From the NCBI GenBank assembly GCA_021648755.1, contig JAKISG010000004.1, positions 69,528-133,527 of the forward strand: a DNA stretch of 64,000 bases, in the 5' to 3' direction. Below, in pieces: positions 26,744 to 36,274 of this stretch. A program made the translations under genes and the position numbers. Source of the stretch: Flavobacteriaceae bacterium. Its GTDB lineage: Bacteria > Bacteroidota > Bacteroidia > Flavobacteriales > Flavobacteriaceae. Within the stretch, counting starts at the first letter, position 1. Each line of letters begins with the position of its first letter. The notes beneath the pieces were generated by a model, which did no database searches, was not told where the DNA came from, and worked only from the letters and a program-made list of their open reading frames with translations.

Positions 26744-28705
26744 TTATACCACTCGATATAATTTTTCATAGAGTAATTGTTTTAAACTTGTATAATTTTT
26801 CACCATTTCCATTTCAGAAAATCTAGATGTCATATCGATTGAAGTGTTTTTTGTTTTTAAATGGGCAGTTATTTCCTTAATTTTTTGTTCAATCAGTACT
26901 CTTCTAATATTATAAACAGCATCCATCACTAATTTAGCAAGTGATTTTTCTTTAGTTTTTACGTAGATATGTTTGCTCTCCCAATTACTTAAAGAATATT
27001 GTTGATCATTCATAAAAATATCACTAACTGTTTGGCTAATGTTAGGGTTAGGGTGATTAATAAAATATGAAATTGAAACTCTTTTATCTTGATTTAATTG
27101 ATGTATAATTTCAAAATAAATAGTTTTAAAAGTTTCATTTGTAAACTCAATTTCATCATCTTGAAGATGTAAATAGACTTCATTAGCTACTTTATTGGTG
27201 GATACTTTCTTTACAATTTCATATTGATCATCTTCATTTTTTTCTTCAATAAAGTCTGTAAATTCAGCTTCTTTATTGCCGTACAAAAGTAAAATTTCGA
27301 TTAAATGTCGCTCTAAAATCACTAATTGATTTACTTTTACAGGCTGTGTCTCTTTAACAATTTCAAGAGATTTTGGTTGAGGATTTTTTGCATTTTCTCT
27401 TTCATTTTTAGTTCTTATTTGAGCTAATTCTCCAAATAAGACTTTTTCTGAAATTTGCATAATAGTGGCACATTCTTGCACATAGACTTCACGTTGAATT
27501 GCAGACGGAATTTTAGCAATACTTTGTACTATTTCACGAATTAATGCTGCTTTTTTTACAGGGTCGTTGTTAGCATCTTTTAAAAGTAAAGAAACTTTAA
27601 ATTGAATGAAATCTTGCGTATTTTCTTTTAAAAATATCTTTAGTTCTTCAGTTGAAACAGATTTTGCATAACTATCAGGGTCTTCGCCATCAGGAAAAGC
27701 GACTACTTTTACGTTCATACCGCGCTCTAGAATTAAATCAATACCACGTATTGATGCTCTAATTCCTGCTGCATCACCATCAAAAAGTACGGTTATGTTA
27801 TTGGTTAAACGACTTATTAATCTAATTTGATCAGAGGTTAAAGCAGTACCAGAAGAGGCAACGGTATTATGCACTCCGTTTTGATAAAATGAGATAACAT
27901 CGGTATAACCTTCTACCAAATAACAGTTGTCTTCTTTGGCAATGGCTTGTTTTGCGTGGTAAATTCCGTAAAGAATTTTGCTTTTATGGTAAATTTCACT
28001 TTCTGGTGAGTTTAAGTATTTGGCGGCTTTCTTAGTTGTTTTTAAAATTCGTCCTCCAAAACCTAAGACACGTCCAGACATAGAATGAATAGGAAACAAA
28101 ACTCGGCCTTTAAAGCGATCAAATTGTTTAGTTTCTTTGACTATAGTTAGCCCTGTTTTTTCTAGAAACCCTAAATCATATTTATTTTTTAAAGCCTCAT
28201 CAGTAAAAGCAGACCACTGGTCTAAAGCGTAACCTAATTCAAATTTTTTAATTATTTCAGCTGTAAAACCTCTTTCTTTAAAATAAGATAAGCCTATGGC
28301 TTTGCCTTTAGCTGTATTTAATAAAATATTATGAAAGTAACTTCTAGCATATGCTGTTATCAAAAACATACTTTCTTTGGCAGATGCTTGTTGTTTTTGT
28401 GCGTCAGTTTGCTCAGTTTCTTCAATTTCAATATTATATTTTTTGGCTAAATATCGAATGGCTTCTGGATATGAGTAGTGTTCATGCTCCATTAAGAAAG
28501 AGATGACGTTTCCGCCTTTGCCTGTACTAAAATCTTTCCAAATTTGCTTTACTGGAGACACCATAAATGAAGGTGTTTTTTCATCTACAAAAGGGCTTAA
28601 ACCTTTAAAGTTACTACCTGCCTTTTTTAAATGTACAAACTCACCAATAACTTCCTCTACACGGGCGGTTTCAAATACTTGGTCTATGGTAGTTTTGTTT
28701 ATCAT
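26744..28705 (-). CDS. dnaG: DNA primase DnaG (zinc-ligand-less N-terminal domain)
   Basis: A 653-residue primase that makes RNA primers for replication. The TOPRIM core is intact (NCYLVEGYTDVISF, NITVLFDGDAAGIRA, PDGEDPDSY) and a DnaB-interacting C-terminal domain is present. The N-terminal CHC2 zinc-ribbon fold is recognisable (NFKGLSPF, DEKTPSFMVSP, IWKDFSTGKGGNVISFL), but all four metal ligands are replaced: Ser37, Val40, Asp58 and Thr61 stand where Cys, His, Cys and Cys are normal. The rest of the domain is well conserved, so this is an evolved loss, not decay. It is the last gene of a minus-strand run after clpP and clpX. Confidence 0.94.
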   Translation of the reverse strand: MINKTTIDQVFETARVEEVIGEFVHLKKAGSNFKGLSPFVDEKTPSFMVSPVKQIWKDFSTGKGGNVISFLMEHEHYSYPEAIRYLAKKYNIEIEETEQTDAQKQQASAKESMFLITAYARSYFHNILLNTAKGKAIGLSYFKERGFTAEIIKKFELGYALDQWSAFTDEALKNKYDLGFLEKTGLTIVKETKQFDRFKGRVLFPIHSMSGRVLGFGGRILKTTKKAAKYLNSPESEIYHKSKILYGIYHAKQAIAKEDNCYLVEGYTDVISFYQNGVHNTVASSGTALTSDQIRLISRLTNNITVLFDGDAAGIRASIRGIDLILERGMNVKVVAFPDGEDPDSYAKSVSTEELKIFLKENTQDFIQFKVSLLLKDANNDPVKKAALIREIVQSIAKIPSAIQREVYVQECATIMQISEKVLFGELAQIRTKNERENAKNPQPKSLEIVKETQPVKVNQLVILERHLIEILLLYGNKEAEFTDFIEEKNEDDQYEIVKKVSTNKVANEVYLHLQDDEIEFTNETFKTIYFEIIHQLNQDKRVSISYFINHPNPNISQTVSDIFMNDQQYSLSNWESKHIYVKTKEKSLAKLVMDAVYNIRRVLIEQKIKEITAHLKTKNTSIDMTSRFSEMEMVKNYTSLKQLLYEKLYRVV

Positions 28706-28817
28706 TTATTTTTTTATCGCTAATAATGAGAAAACTTAGTTTAAAAGAACTTTTTATAATTACTATAAAATAAAGTTTTACTACAAAATGATTTTAACGA
28801 TTTATTTTGTGAGAAAT

Positions 28818-30068
28818 CTAAGAAACTACTTTCAGTTTCTTTAATTTAGAAACAGTTAGTTTATCTATTACATATTTTTCAGTAATTTTTAAAGATTTTG
28901 TATCTGTTCCAGGTAATTCAAACATAGCATCTGTAAGAATATTTTCACAGAGTGAACGTAAGCCACGCGCACCTAGTTTGTATTCAACTGCTTTATTTAC
29001 AATATACTGTAGTGATTTTTCGTCAAAAGTTAGTGTAATTTTATCCATTGCAAACAATTTGGTATATTGTTTAATAATAGAATTTTTTGGCTCGGTTAAT
29101 ATAGAACGTAAAGTTTTTGCATCTAACGGAAACATATAGGTAAGTACGGGTAAACGACCTATGATTTCTGGTATTAATCCAAAGTCTTTTAAATCTTTTG
29201 GGATCACATATTGTAATAAATTTTCAGTATCTACTTTATCATCAGAAATAGAAGCAGAATACCCAACTGCTTGCATGTTTAAGCGTTTGCTTATTACACG
29301 CTCAATACCATCAAAAGCACCGCCAGCAATAAATAAAATATTTTGTGTGTTTATTTGAGTAAATTTTTGATCTGGGTGTTTTCTACCTCCTTTAGGCGGA
29401 ACATTTACAACGGTACCTTCTAATAGTTTTAATAAAGCTTGCTGCACACCTTCACCAGAGACATCTCTTGTTATAGATGGGTTTGCAGTTTTACGTGCAA
29501 TTTTATCGATTTCATCAATAAAGACAATTCCTTTCTCTGCTTTTTTAACATCGTAATCTGCGGCTTGTAATAAACGTGTTAAAATAGTTTCTACATCTTC
29601 ACCTACATAACCTGCCTCGGTTAAAACGGTAGCATCAACAATAGCAAAAGGAACATCTAGCATTCTTGCAATAGTTTTAACAATTAATGTTTTACCAGTG
29701 CCTGTTTCGCCAACCATAATGATGTTACTTTTTTCTATTTCAACATCATTATCATTCTTACTTGGTGGTTGTAATAAACGTTTGTAATGATTATAAACTG
29801 CAACAGACATCACTCTTTTAGTCTGATTTTGACCAATAACATATTGATCTAAAAAAGTTTTTATGTTTTTAGGTATTTTTAAAACCAATTCAGCCGATAA
29901 GTCTTTAGTTTCTGATTCGCCTGCCTGTACTTCTTCTAAAACAATTCCATGAGCTTGCTCAATACAACGATCACAAATATGTGCATCTAAACCTGCTATA
30001 AGTAAGTTTGTTTCCGATTTTTTTTTGCCACAAAATGAGCAGTCTAATATTTCTTTCCTTTTTGCCAT
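28818..30068 (-). CDS. clpX: ATP-dependent Clp protease ATP-binding subunit ClpX
   Basis: A 416-residue AAA+ unfoldase that feeds ClpP. N-terminal zinc domain with CSFCGKKK and CDRCIEQAHG (four Cys). Walker A GETGTGKT, Walker B GIVFIDEIDKIA, the pore loop region after TEAGYVGEDVE, sensor GGAFDGIE and the sensor-2 stretch YKLGARGLRSL. Length and motifs are standard. It lies 96 nt downstream of clpP on the same strand, the usual clpP-clpX pair. Confidence 0.97.
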   Translation of the reverse strand: MAKRKEILDCSFCGKKKSETNLLIAGLDAHICDRCIEQAHGIVLEEVQAGESETKDLSAELVLKIPKNIKTFLDQYVIGQNQTKRVMSVAVYNHYKRLLQPPSKNDNDVEIEKSNIIMVGETGTGKTLIVKTIARMLDVPFAIVDATVLTEAGYVGEDVETILTRLLQAADYDVKKAEKGIVFIDEIDKIARKTANPSITRDVSGEGVQQALLKLLEGTVVNVPPKGGRKHPDQKFTQINTQNILFIAGGAFDGIERVISKRLNMQAVGYSASISDDKVDTENLLQYVIPKDLKDFGLIPEIIGRLPVLTYMFPLDAKTLRSILTEPKNSIIKQYTKLFAMDKITLTFDEKSLQYIVNKAVEYKLGARGLRSLCENILTDAMFELPGTDTKSLKITEKYVIDKLTVSKLKKLKVVS

Positions 30069-30164
30069 TCCTCAATGTTTAGGGTTTAGGGTTTTAGTCT
30101 GTATTTTATAGTTATTAATTATCAATAAAAATAGTTGTCAATAAAAATACAGAAAATAGTTTTA

Positions 30165-30845
30165 CTATTTACGCGTTAATATTTCATCAACCATACCGTA
30201 AGCTTTTGCTTCTTTTGCGGTCATCCAATAATCGCGGTCACTATCATTATGTACTTTTTTTATATCTTGACCAGAATGTTTGGCAATGATTTCGTATAAT
30301 TCTTGTTTTAATTTTAAAATTTCTCTAGCTGTAATTTCAATATCACTTGCTTGCCCTTGTGCACCACCAAGAGGCTGATGAATCATCACTCTAGAATGTG
30401 GCAAAGCAGAACGTTTTCCTTTTTGACCTGCACACATTAAAACAGCAGCCATACTTGCAGCCATACCTGTACAAATAGTATTTATTTCTGGCTTTATAAA
30501 TTGCATAGTATCGTAAATTCCTAAACCAGCATAAACACCTCCGCCAGGAGAATTGATGTAGATAGAAATATCTTTACTAGCATCTACACTTTCTAAAAAT
30601 AATAGTTGTGCTTGAATAATATTTGCTACATAATCGTCAATCCCTGCACCTAAAAATATAATTCTATCCATCATTAAACGCGAAAAGACATCCATCTGTG
30701 TCATATTTAACTGGCGTTCTTCAATGATATAAGGTGTTACATTATTAGTTATTGGCATTGTGCTACTAATTATTTTATCGTAGTACATACTATTGATACC
30801 GTGCTTTTTAGTGGCAAATTTTTTAAATTCTTTTCCGTAATTCAT
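30165..30845 (-). CDS. clpP: ATP-dependent Clp protease proteolytic subunit ClpP
   Basis: A 226-residue serine protease subunit that forms the tetradecameric chamber of ClpXP. Catalytic Ser lies in CTGMAASMAAVLM, His in RVMIHQPLGGAQGQ, and Asp downstream. INSPGGGVYAGLGIYDTMQ is the family signature. The N terminus is longer than in E. coli by about 20 residues (MNYGKEFKKFATKKHG), as in other Bacteroidota. The trigger factor gene that often precedes clpP is not present; the upstream neighbour is divergent. Confidence 0.97.
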   Translation of the reverse strand: MNYGKEFKKFATKKHGINSMYYDKIISSTMPITNNVTPYIIEERQLNMTQMDVFSRLMMDRIIFLGAGIDDYVANIIQAQLLFLESVDASKDISIYINSPGGGVYAGLGIYDTMQFIKPEINTICTGMAASMAAVLMCAGQKGKRSALPHSRVMIHQPLGGAQGQASDIEITAREILKLKQELYEIIAKHSGQDIKKVHNDSDRDYWMTAKEAKAYGMVDEILTRK

Positions 30846-30898
30846 CTATTAAATAATATTTTTAAGTTCTGTTATTAACTCTCTATAAAAGTTGTTGA

Positions 30899-30906
30899 CA
30901 AATATA
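30899..30906 (-). promoter_or_regulatory. Predicted -7 box of clpP-clpX
   Basis: On the minus strand TATATTTG (consensus TAnnTTTG), 53 nt upstream of the clpP start. No -33 TTG is seen at 18-21 nt. Confidence 0.5.
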
Positions 30907-31019
30907 CTAAGATTTTATTTAAAAATAAATTAAGACAGATTTAAATTTTTTTTTAAAAAAACAGAAGTCTATTAACAAAACAATAATTATTTTAGCAATT
31001 ATTTTAAGTTCAAAATAGA

Positions 31020-31493
31020 ATGGTTAATACCAAAAAACATAGGTTAATTTGCCAAATAGAGCACGATTATTTTCTAATCGGCATTCACGCTGTTTTAGAA
31101 GATTATAGATTGGCATATTTTTTAAATGAAACCTTTAATATTTGTTTAAAAAAAACAGAAAATAACATAACGTTTTTAAAAAAAGAAGGTTCTTTTTCTA
31201 ACTTTGATTACGAAGACAAGTCTAGTTTTTGTTATTGGTCTTTAATTAACAACAAGCAATTTATTGAACAACAAGTAAATGAAAGTCAATGTAATATCTT
31301 TGCTAAAATTTCAAGTACCTATGTATTGATTACGGAAAAGAAAACAATTGATTATTTTTTAAAAATAGAAGGTGATTTTAATCGTAGTAAAATTCAAAAA
31401 TTAACACAAAAATTAAATACAATTCATAATGTAATGACGGCTTATGAGTTGCAACCAAAAACCTTAAAATCGAAAGATTTTTTAATTTTTTAA
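31020..31493 (+). CDS. IPExxxVDY family protein
   Basis: A 157-residue cytoplasmic protein of the Bacteroidota IPExxxVDY family. The opening HDYFLIGIHAVLEDYRLAYFLN and the diagnostic block (here LITEKKTIDYFLKIEGDF, so the IPE is ITE and VDY is IDY) identify it. No catalytic function is known. The pyruvate kinase ATG comes one base after its stop, a tight linkage seen across the phylum, which suggests coupled expression. Confidence 0.85.
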   Translation: MVNTKKHRLICQIEHDYFLIGIHAVLEDYRLAYFLNETFNICLKKTENNITFLKKEGSFSNFDYEDKSSFCYWSLINNKQFIEQQVNESQCNIFAKISSTYVLITEKKTIDYFLKIEGDFNRSKIQKLTQKLNTIHNVMTAYELQPKTLKSKDFLIF

Positions 31494-31494
31494 T

Positions 31495-32919
31495 ATGGCA
31501 AGTACAAAAAAAACAAAAATAGTTGCAACTTTAGGTCCAGCATGTGACTCAAGCGAAATGCTTACAAAAATGAGTCTGGCAGGAGTTAATGTGTTTAGAA
31601 TTAATTTTTCGCATGCAACACATGAACATGTTAAAAAAACAATTGCTTTAATTCGTAAAATGAATAAAAAATTAGGTCATAACGTAGCTATATTAGCAGA
31701 TTTACAAGGACCTAAATTACGAGTTGGTGATATGGGTGATGGTTTTGAGTTAAAAAAAGGGAATATATTTACTTTTACAACTAAAGAATGTAAAGGTTCT
31801 TATAAAAAAGCGTTTATGACGTATCAAAATTTTCCTAATGATGTTAAAGTTGGTGAAAAAATTTTAGTAGATGATGGTAAATTATGTTTTGAAGTTATTG
31901 CAACAGACAGCATTTCTGAGGTGACAACTAAAGTTATTGTTGGCGGAATTTTATATTCTAAAAAAGGAGTAAACTTACCAAATACAAATATTTCGCAACC
32001 TGCTTTAACAGAAAAAGATATTAAAGACGCTATTTTTGCTTGTAAAATTGAAGTAGATTGGATTGCTTTATCATTTGTTAGAACTCGAAAAGATTGTATA
32101 GAGTTAGAAACGTTAATAAAAGAACATTCTGATTGTAAGATACCAATTATTGCAAAAATAGAAAAACCAGAAGCGGTTAAAAATATAGATGCAATTATTT
32201 GTTCTTGTGATGGTTTAATGGTTGCTCGTGGTGATTTAGGAGTTGAATTACCGATGGAAAAAGTACCCTTAATTCAGAAAATGTTAGTAGATAAAGCTAA
32301 AGCGGCTAGAATACCAGTAATTATTGCTACACAAATGATGGAGACAATGATTACCAATTTTGTACCTACAAGAGCTGAGGTTAACGATGTAGCAAATTCA
32401 ATTATGGATGGTGCAGATGCTGTTATGCTTTCTGGTGAAACTTCAGTTGGTAAGTTTCCTCTTGGAGTAATTAATCAAATGCGAAAAATAATTGTAAGTG
32501 TAGAAGATTCACCTAGAATTACTGTATCAAAAAAACCACCACATATTCGTACAGATCGATATATTACAAAATCAGTTTGTTATCATGCAGCACATATGGC
32601 AGGTGATGTTAAAGCAAAAGCAATTCAAACTTTAACAAATAGCGGTTATACGGCTTTTCAAATTTCGGCTTGGCGACCAAATGCAAATATTTTAGCTTAT
32701 ACTTCTAATAAACGAATTTTATCTAGACTAAATTTACTTTGGGGAGTTAAAGCATTTTTTTATGATAAAATGGAATCGACCGACCAAACTATTAAAGACT
32801 TAAATAACATTGCTTTAAAAGAAGGTTATGTAGAAAAAGGAAATTTAGTAATTACACTTTCTTCAATGCCAGTTCAAGAAAAAGGGATGGTAAATACTTT
32901 ACGTTTAACAGAAATTTAA
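31495..32919 (+). CDS. pyk: Pyruvate kinase
   Basis: A 474-residue glycolytic enzyme converting phosphoenolpyruvate and ADP to pyruvate and ATP. Signature stretches: TKIVATLGPACDSSEM at the N terminus, NVFRINFSHATHE, IAKIEKPEAVKNID with the catalytic Lys, DGLMVARGDLGVELP, ATQMMETMI and DVANSIMDGADAVMLSGET. The C-terminal domain (about 355-474) is complete. It is translationally adjacent to the IPExxxVDY gene and convergent with the second receptor locus, with only 28 nt between them. Confidence 0.97.
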   Translation: MASTKKTKIVATLGPACDSSEMLTKMSLAGVNVFRINFSHATHEHVKKTIALIRKMNKKLGHNVAILADLQGPKLRVGDMGDGFELKKGNIFTFTTKECKGSYKKAFMTYQNFPNDVKVGEKILVDDGKLCFEVIATDSISEVTTKVIVGGILYSKKGVNLPNTNISQPALTEKDIKDAIFACKIEVDWIALSFVRTRKDCIELETLIKEHSDCKIPIIAKIEKPEAVKNIDAIICSCDGLMVARGDLGVELPMEKVPLIQKMLVDKAKAARIPVIIATQMMETMITNFVPTRAEVNDVANSIMDGADAVMLSGETSVGKFPLGVINQMRKIIVSVEDSPRITVSKKPPHIRTDRYITKSVCYHAAHMAGDVKAKAIQTLTNSGYTAFQISAWRPNANILAYTSNKRILSRLNLLWGVKAFFYDKMESTDQTIKDLNNIALKEGYVEKGNLVITLSSMPVQEKGMVNTLRLTEI

Positions 32920-32947
32920 TAAAAAAGTGTAGAAAGATTACAGGTTA

Positions 32948-35248
32948 TTAAAAATTAACTCGAAATAAAACATTAGGTGTAAATCCCAAAGAAAATTTAT
33001 CTACAAATTTTATGGGGTCGTTTAACGAGTTATTACCTGTATATTCTCTACTTAATTGATTTTTTTGATGGTATAAATTTCTTATTGAAAAACCTATTTT
33101 AGCATTTATATTATTAGGTTTAGAAATTTTAAAACTATAGGTCGATGAAAAATCTAAACGGTGGTAATCTTCTAAGTTTTCGGTATTAATGCCTTCAAAA
33201 ACTACGGTATCGTCGTTTTGAATAATTGCTTTAGTAAATGGTTTCCCGTTTCGCCACCTCCAACTTAATGCCCATTGAAATTTGTTGATTTTATATGCAA
33301 TTGAAGCAGTAATAGCATGTTTTATTTCATTACTAGCGGTAAAGTACTTTCCGTTATTTAGACCATCAAACTTGTTTTTAATGTCTATAAAAGAGTAACT
33401 CGTCCAAATATTAAATTTATGGAGTTTCTTTTTTACGTAAAAATCAATACCGCTTATTTTTCTACTTCCGTCTAAAAAACTTGTTCCGTCAGGGTTTAAA
33501 AAACCTAAAGAAAGTGTGGTTAAACCAGTTACTTTTTTGCGATAATAATCTACATCAAAATTCCAACCATTTTTATTATAAAGTAATCCAAGAGAAACCT
33601 GGTTACTATTTATTATTGGGAACGTATCACCATCAGCTAATCGCCAAAGCCTATTCTCTAAAGACAAATCACTTAAAACAGTTTCGTCTATTTGGCTAAT
33701 AATTTGATTTTTAATTTCACCCGTTAATTGTATGGTAAAATTTTTAAGAAATTTTTTATTTATTACTAACCTTGGTTCAAACCGCAATTTATCTAAATCA
33801 CTATAATAATTAAATCGAAACCCTAAATTAATGGTTACTAATTTCGGATTTATATAATTATAATTTGTATATAAAGAATGTGTCCGTATAACTGTTTTGT
33901 CAGCATCTAATGTAAAAACAAAATCTTCGGTTTGTACAAAACGATAACTAGTATCTTTTAAATTAAATTGATAGCCTATTTGTAACTGATCACCCTTATT
34001 GGTTTTTATTTGAGTGTCTATACTAATTCCTGAATCAAATACAACATTATTTTTTTCAAAATTAGTTGTTAAATTATCATTCGTTTGTGTAGTAAAGTTA
34101 TAATTTAATCGATATTTAGAAATGGCAGCAGTGACTTTATGACTTATATTATCATTGTATTTTTTATCCCAACCAAAACTATACCCTTCGCTTTTTATAT
34201 GTAAAATATCGTTGAAAGATTCATTATTACTATTGTCTTTTATGACATAATCTAAACTATTATCAATAAATAATGTACTTAAGGTAAAATGATTTTGATT
34301 ATCAAATTTATAATTGACTTTAGTATTAAAGTCCAAAAAAAGAAAATCATTATTTGTATTTTCTGCATCTTCAATTTTTGTGTTTTGAAATACTTTATCA
34401 GACAATCTATTAAAGGTAAAAGACTCATAAATATCTGCATAAGATCTTCTTATCGAAGCCTGTACGCTTAATTTATCTGTAACTATTGGTACGGTAACAA
34501 AAGCATCTGTACTAATACCATTAACACCTAAACCTACATTTAATTTTGTGGCTACGTTATGGCTAGTATTGATATCTATTACGCTAGAGATTCGTTCGCC
34601 ATAACTTGGGTTTGTTCCTTTATTATAAACGATTATCTTTTTGGTAATATTAGGGTTAAAGGCAGAAATCATTCCAAATAGATGACCATTATGGTAAATA
34701 TTCATTCCGTCCCAAATTACTCTATTTTGGTCTGTAGTCCCTCCTCGAATCACCAAACCTGTAGCTGTTTCATTTGGGCTAAAAACACCTGGTAATTGTT
34801 GTATGCTCTCTAAAACATCGGCCTCTGTTAAACCTGCCAAAATATGTAATTTTTCAGGCGTAATTGTAAAGCTTGTATTTTTATTTTTAGAGATTCCTTT
34901 GGTTAAATAAGTACCAATTATAACATTATCTAATTGTTGAATAGTTGTTATTTTTTTCTTTATTTTTTTAACAATATAATATCGTTTATTTATTTTTTTA
35001 AATTTTAAATTTGTCTTTAATTCAATTGCTTCTAAAATTAAATTAAGAGATGTGTTTTTTAAATCTAATGAGATTTTTTTTTCATTTAAAACCTCATCTA
35101 CATAAGAAAATTTTAGGTTAAATTTGTTTTCTAAATCGGTTAAAATAGTAACGATACCTGTCTTATGAAAAGTAAAAGAAAAAGTAGTCTCCTCTTGCGA
35201 GAAAACTACTGATGAAATTAACCAAATTAAAAAATATTTTTTTTTCAT
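32948..35248 (-). CDS. STN-domain TonB-dependent receptor, locus 2
   Basis: A 766-residue outer-membrane receptor closely related to the one at 23230-25533. Signal peptide (to about 17), STN domain (about 22-92), plug (about 130-240; ADVLESIQQLPGVFSPNE, then NIYHNGHLFGMISAFNPN) and barrel ending in NVLFRVNF. Near-identical stretches with the paralogue include IKNQIISQIDET, LSDLSLEN and YTGNNSLNDPI (versus YIGNNSLNDPI). Its start overlaps the fecR stop by one base (TAATG). The ligand is unknown; no SusD-type gene is linked. Confidence 0.92.
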   Translation of the reverse strand: MKKKYFLIWLISSVVFSQEETTFSFTFHKTGIVTILTDLENKFNLKFSYVDEVLNEKKISLDLKNTSLNLILEAIELKTNLKFKKINKRYYIVKKIKKKITTIQQLDNVIIGTYLTKGISKNKNTSFTITPEKLHILAGLTEADVLESIQQLPGVFSPNETATGLVIRGGTTDQNRVIWDGMNIYHNGHLFGMISAFNPNITKKIIVYNKGTNPSYGERISSVIDINTSHNVATKLNVGLGVNGISTDAFVTVPIVTDKLSVQASIRRSYADIYESFTFNRLSDKVFQNTKIEDAENTNNDFLFLDFNTKVNYKFDNQNHFTLSTLFIDNSLDYVIKDNSNNESFNDILHIKSEGYSFGWDKKYNDNISHKVTAAISKYRLNYNFTTQTNDNLTTNFEKNNVVFDSGISIDTQIKTNKGDQLQIGYQFNLKDTSYRFVQTEDFVFTLDADKTVIRTHSLYTNYNYINPKLVTINLGFRFNYYSDLDKLRFEPRLVINKKFLKNFTIQLTGEIKNQIISQIDETVLSDLSLENRLWRLADGDTFPIINSNQVSLGLLYNKNGWNFDVDYYRKKVTGLTTLSLGFLNPDGTSFLDGSRKISGIDFYVKKKLHKFNIWTSYSFIDIKNKFDGLNNGKYFTASNEIKHAITASIAYKINKFQWALSWRWRNGKPFTKAIIQNDDTVVFEGINTENLEDYHRLDFSSTYSFKISKPNNINAKIGFSIRNLYHQKNQLSREYTGNNSLNDPIKFVDKFSLGFTPNVLFRVNF

Positions 35249-36213
35249 TAATTCATACTAAGAATTATTTTTTTTGAATTAATTATTTTTTCATATTTTA
35301 TATTTGTCGCTCCAAACACAGATGCTAATGCAATATCAATATCTTGATGGCTAAAACTACCTGTAAAAATTAGAGTACTATCTATTTTACTTGCATCAAT
35401 TTCAGACGCATATTGTTTTTCTAATTTAGAAATTACATACTTTAAAGGCACTGATTTAAATGTGCTTTCACCATTAACCCATGTTGGTTTACTTAAATTA
35501 AGTTGCCATTTTTCTATAGTATTATCATTAATTTTTCTAAATGCATTGTTTGGTTTTAAAACCTCATTAAAATTTTTAGAAAACACCTTTACACTTCCTT
35601 CATAACAAACCACCTCAAAATAATCGGCAATAGCATTTACTTTAAATTGTGTGCCTAAAACGGTAATGTTTCCATTTTTAGTTCTAACGGTAAATACACT
35701 TCCTTTTTTTACTTTAAAAAAGGCCTCTCCGTTGAGGTAAACTTCTCTTTTATTTGCCCAATCTTTTTTAGTATAACTCAATGCTGATTTTGCATTCAAA
35801 ATTACTTCAGAACCATCTAACAATAAAACTGTTTTTTGTTGTCCAAAATCAGATTTATTTAAGACTGAATCACGCTCTAAAAAAGTATAAAAACCGATAA
35901 AAAATAAAAGTGAAGCAGCAACTGTTACTGCCCATTTGGTATAGAGTTTACGTACTTTAACTTTAGGTTTTTGCAAATTAATAACTTTATTCTGATTATT
36001 ACTTTTAACGAAACGGATTTTTTGTTGTACCTTATTAAAGGAGTCGCTTTTAGGTTTTAATTTTTTAGAAAGAATTCCTATTTGCTTAATCTTCTTATAG
36101 ACCAAAAATTCTTTTTCAGTAACTAAACTTTTTAATTCAGTGTCTGTTAATTCATCTTCTAACCACTTGGCTAAAAAAACAGCATTTTTGCTATGTAAAT
36201 TATCTTTTTTCAT
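35248..36213 (-). CDS. FecR-type anti-sigma factor, locus 2
   Basis: A 321-residue FecR paralogue of the protein at 22244-23170. Cytoplasmic part 1-90, one transmembrane helix at about 93-112 (WAVTVAASLLFFIGFYTFL), FecR domain (about 120-225; FGQQKTVLLLDGSEVILNAKS, VYLNGEAFFKVKKGSVF, TVLGTQFKV) and DUF4974 domain (about 250-315; VPLKYVISKLEKQY). The order sigma-fecR-receptor matches locus 1. The GGGTTTTT-N10-TTGT motif lies 18 nt before its ATG. Confidence 0.93.
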   Translation of the reverse strand: MKKDNLHSKNAVFLAKWLEDELTDTELKSLVTEKEFLVYKKIKQIGILSKKLKPKSDSFNKVQQKIRFVKSNNQNKVINLQKPKVKVRKLYTKWAVTVAASLLFFIGFYTFLERDSVLNKSDFGQQKTVLLLDGSEVILNAKSALSYTKKDWANKREVYLNGEAFFKVKKGSVFTVRTKNGNITVLGTQFKVNAIADYFEVVCYEGSVKVFSKNFNEVLKPNNAFRKINDNTIEKWQLNLSKPTWVNGESTFKSVPLKYVISKLEKQYASEIDASKIDSTLIFTGSFSHQDIDIALASVFGATNIKYEKIINSKKIILSMN

Positions 36214-36231
36214 TTTCCTTATATAATGGAT

Positions 36232-36253
36232 ACAATAAATAGGTAAAAAACCC
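36232..36253 (-). promoter_or_regulatory. GGGTTTTT-N10-TTGT motif before fecR (locus 2)
   Basis: On the minus strand GGGTTTTT (36253-36246), ten bases, TTGT (36235-36232), then 18 nt to the fecR ATG. Spacing and distance to the start match locus 1. Confidence 0.6.
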
Positions 36254-36274
36254 TACCTTTAAAATTATAAATTG

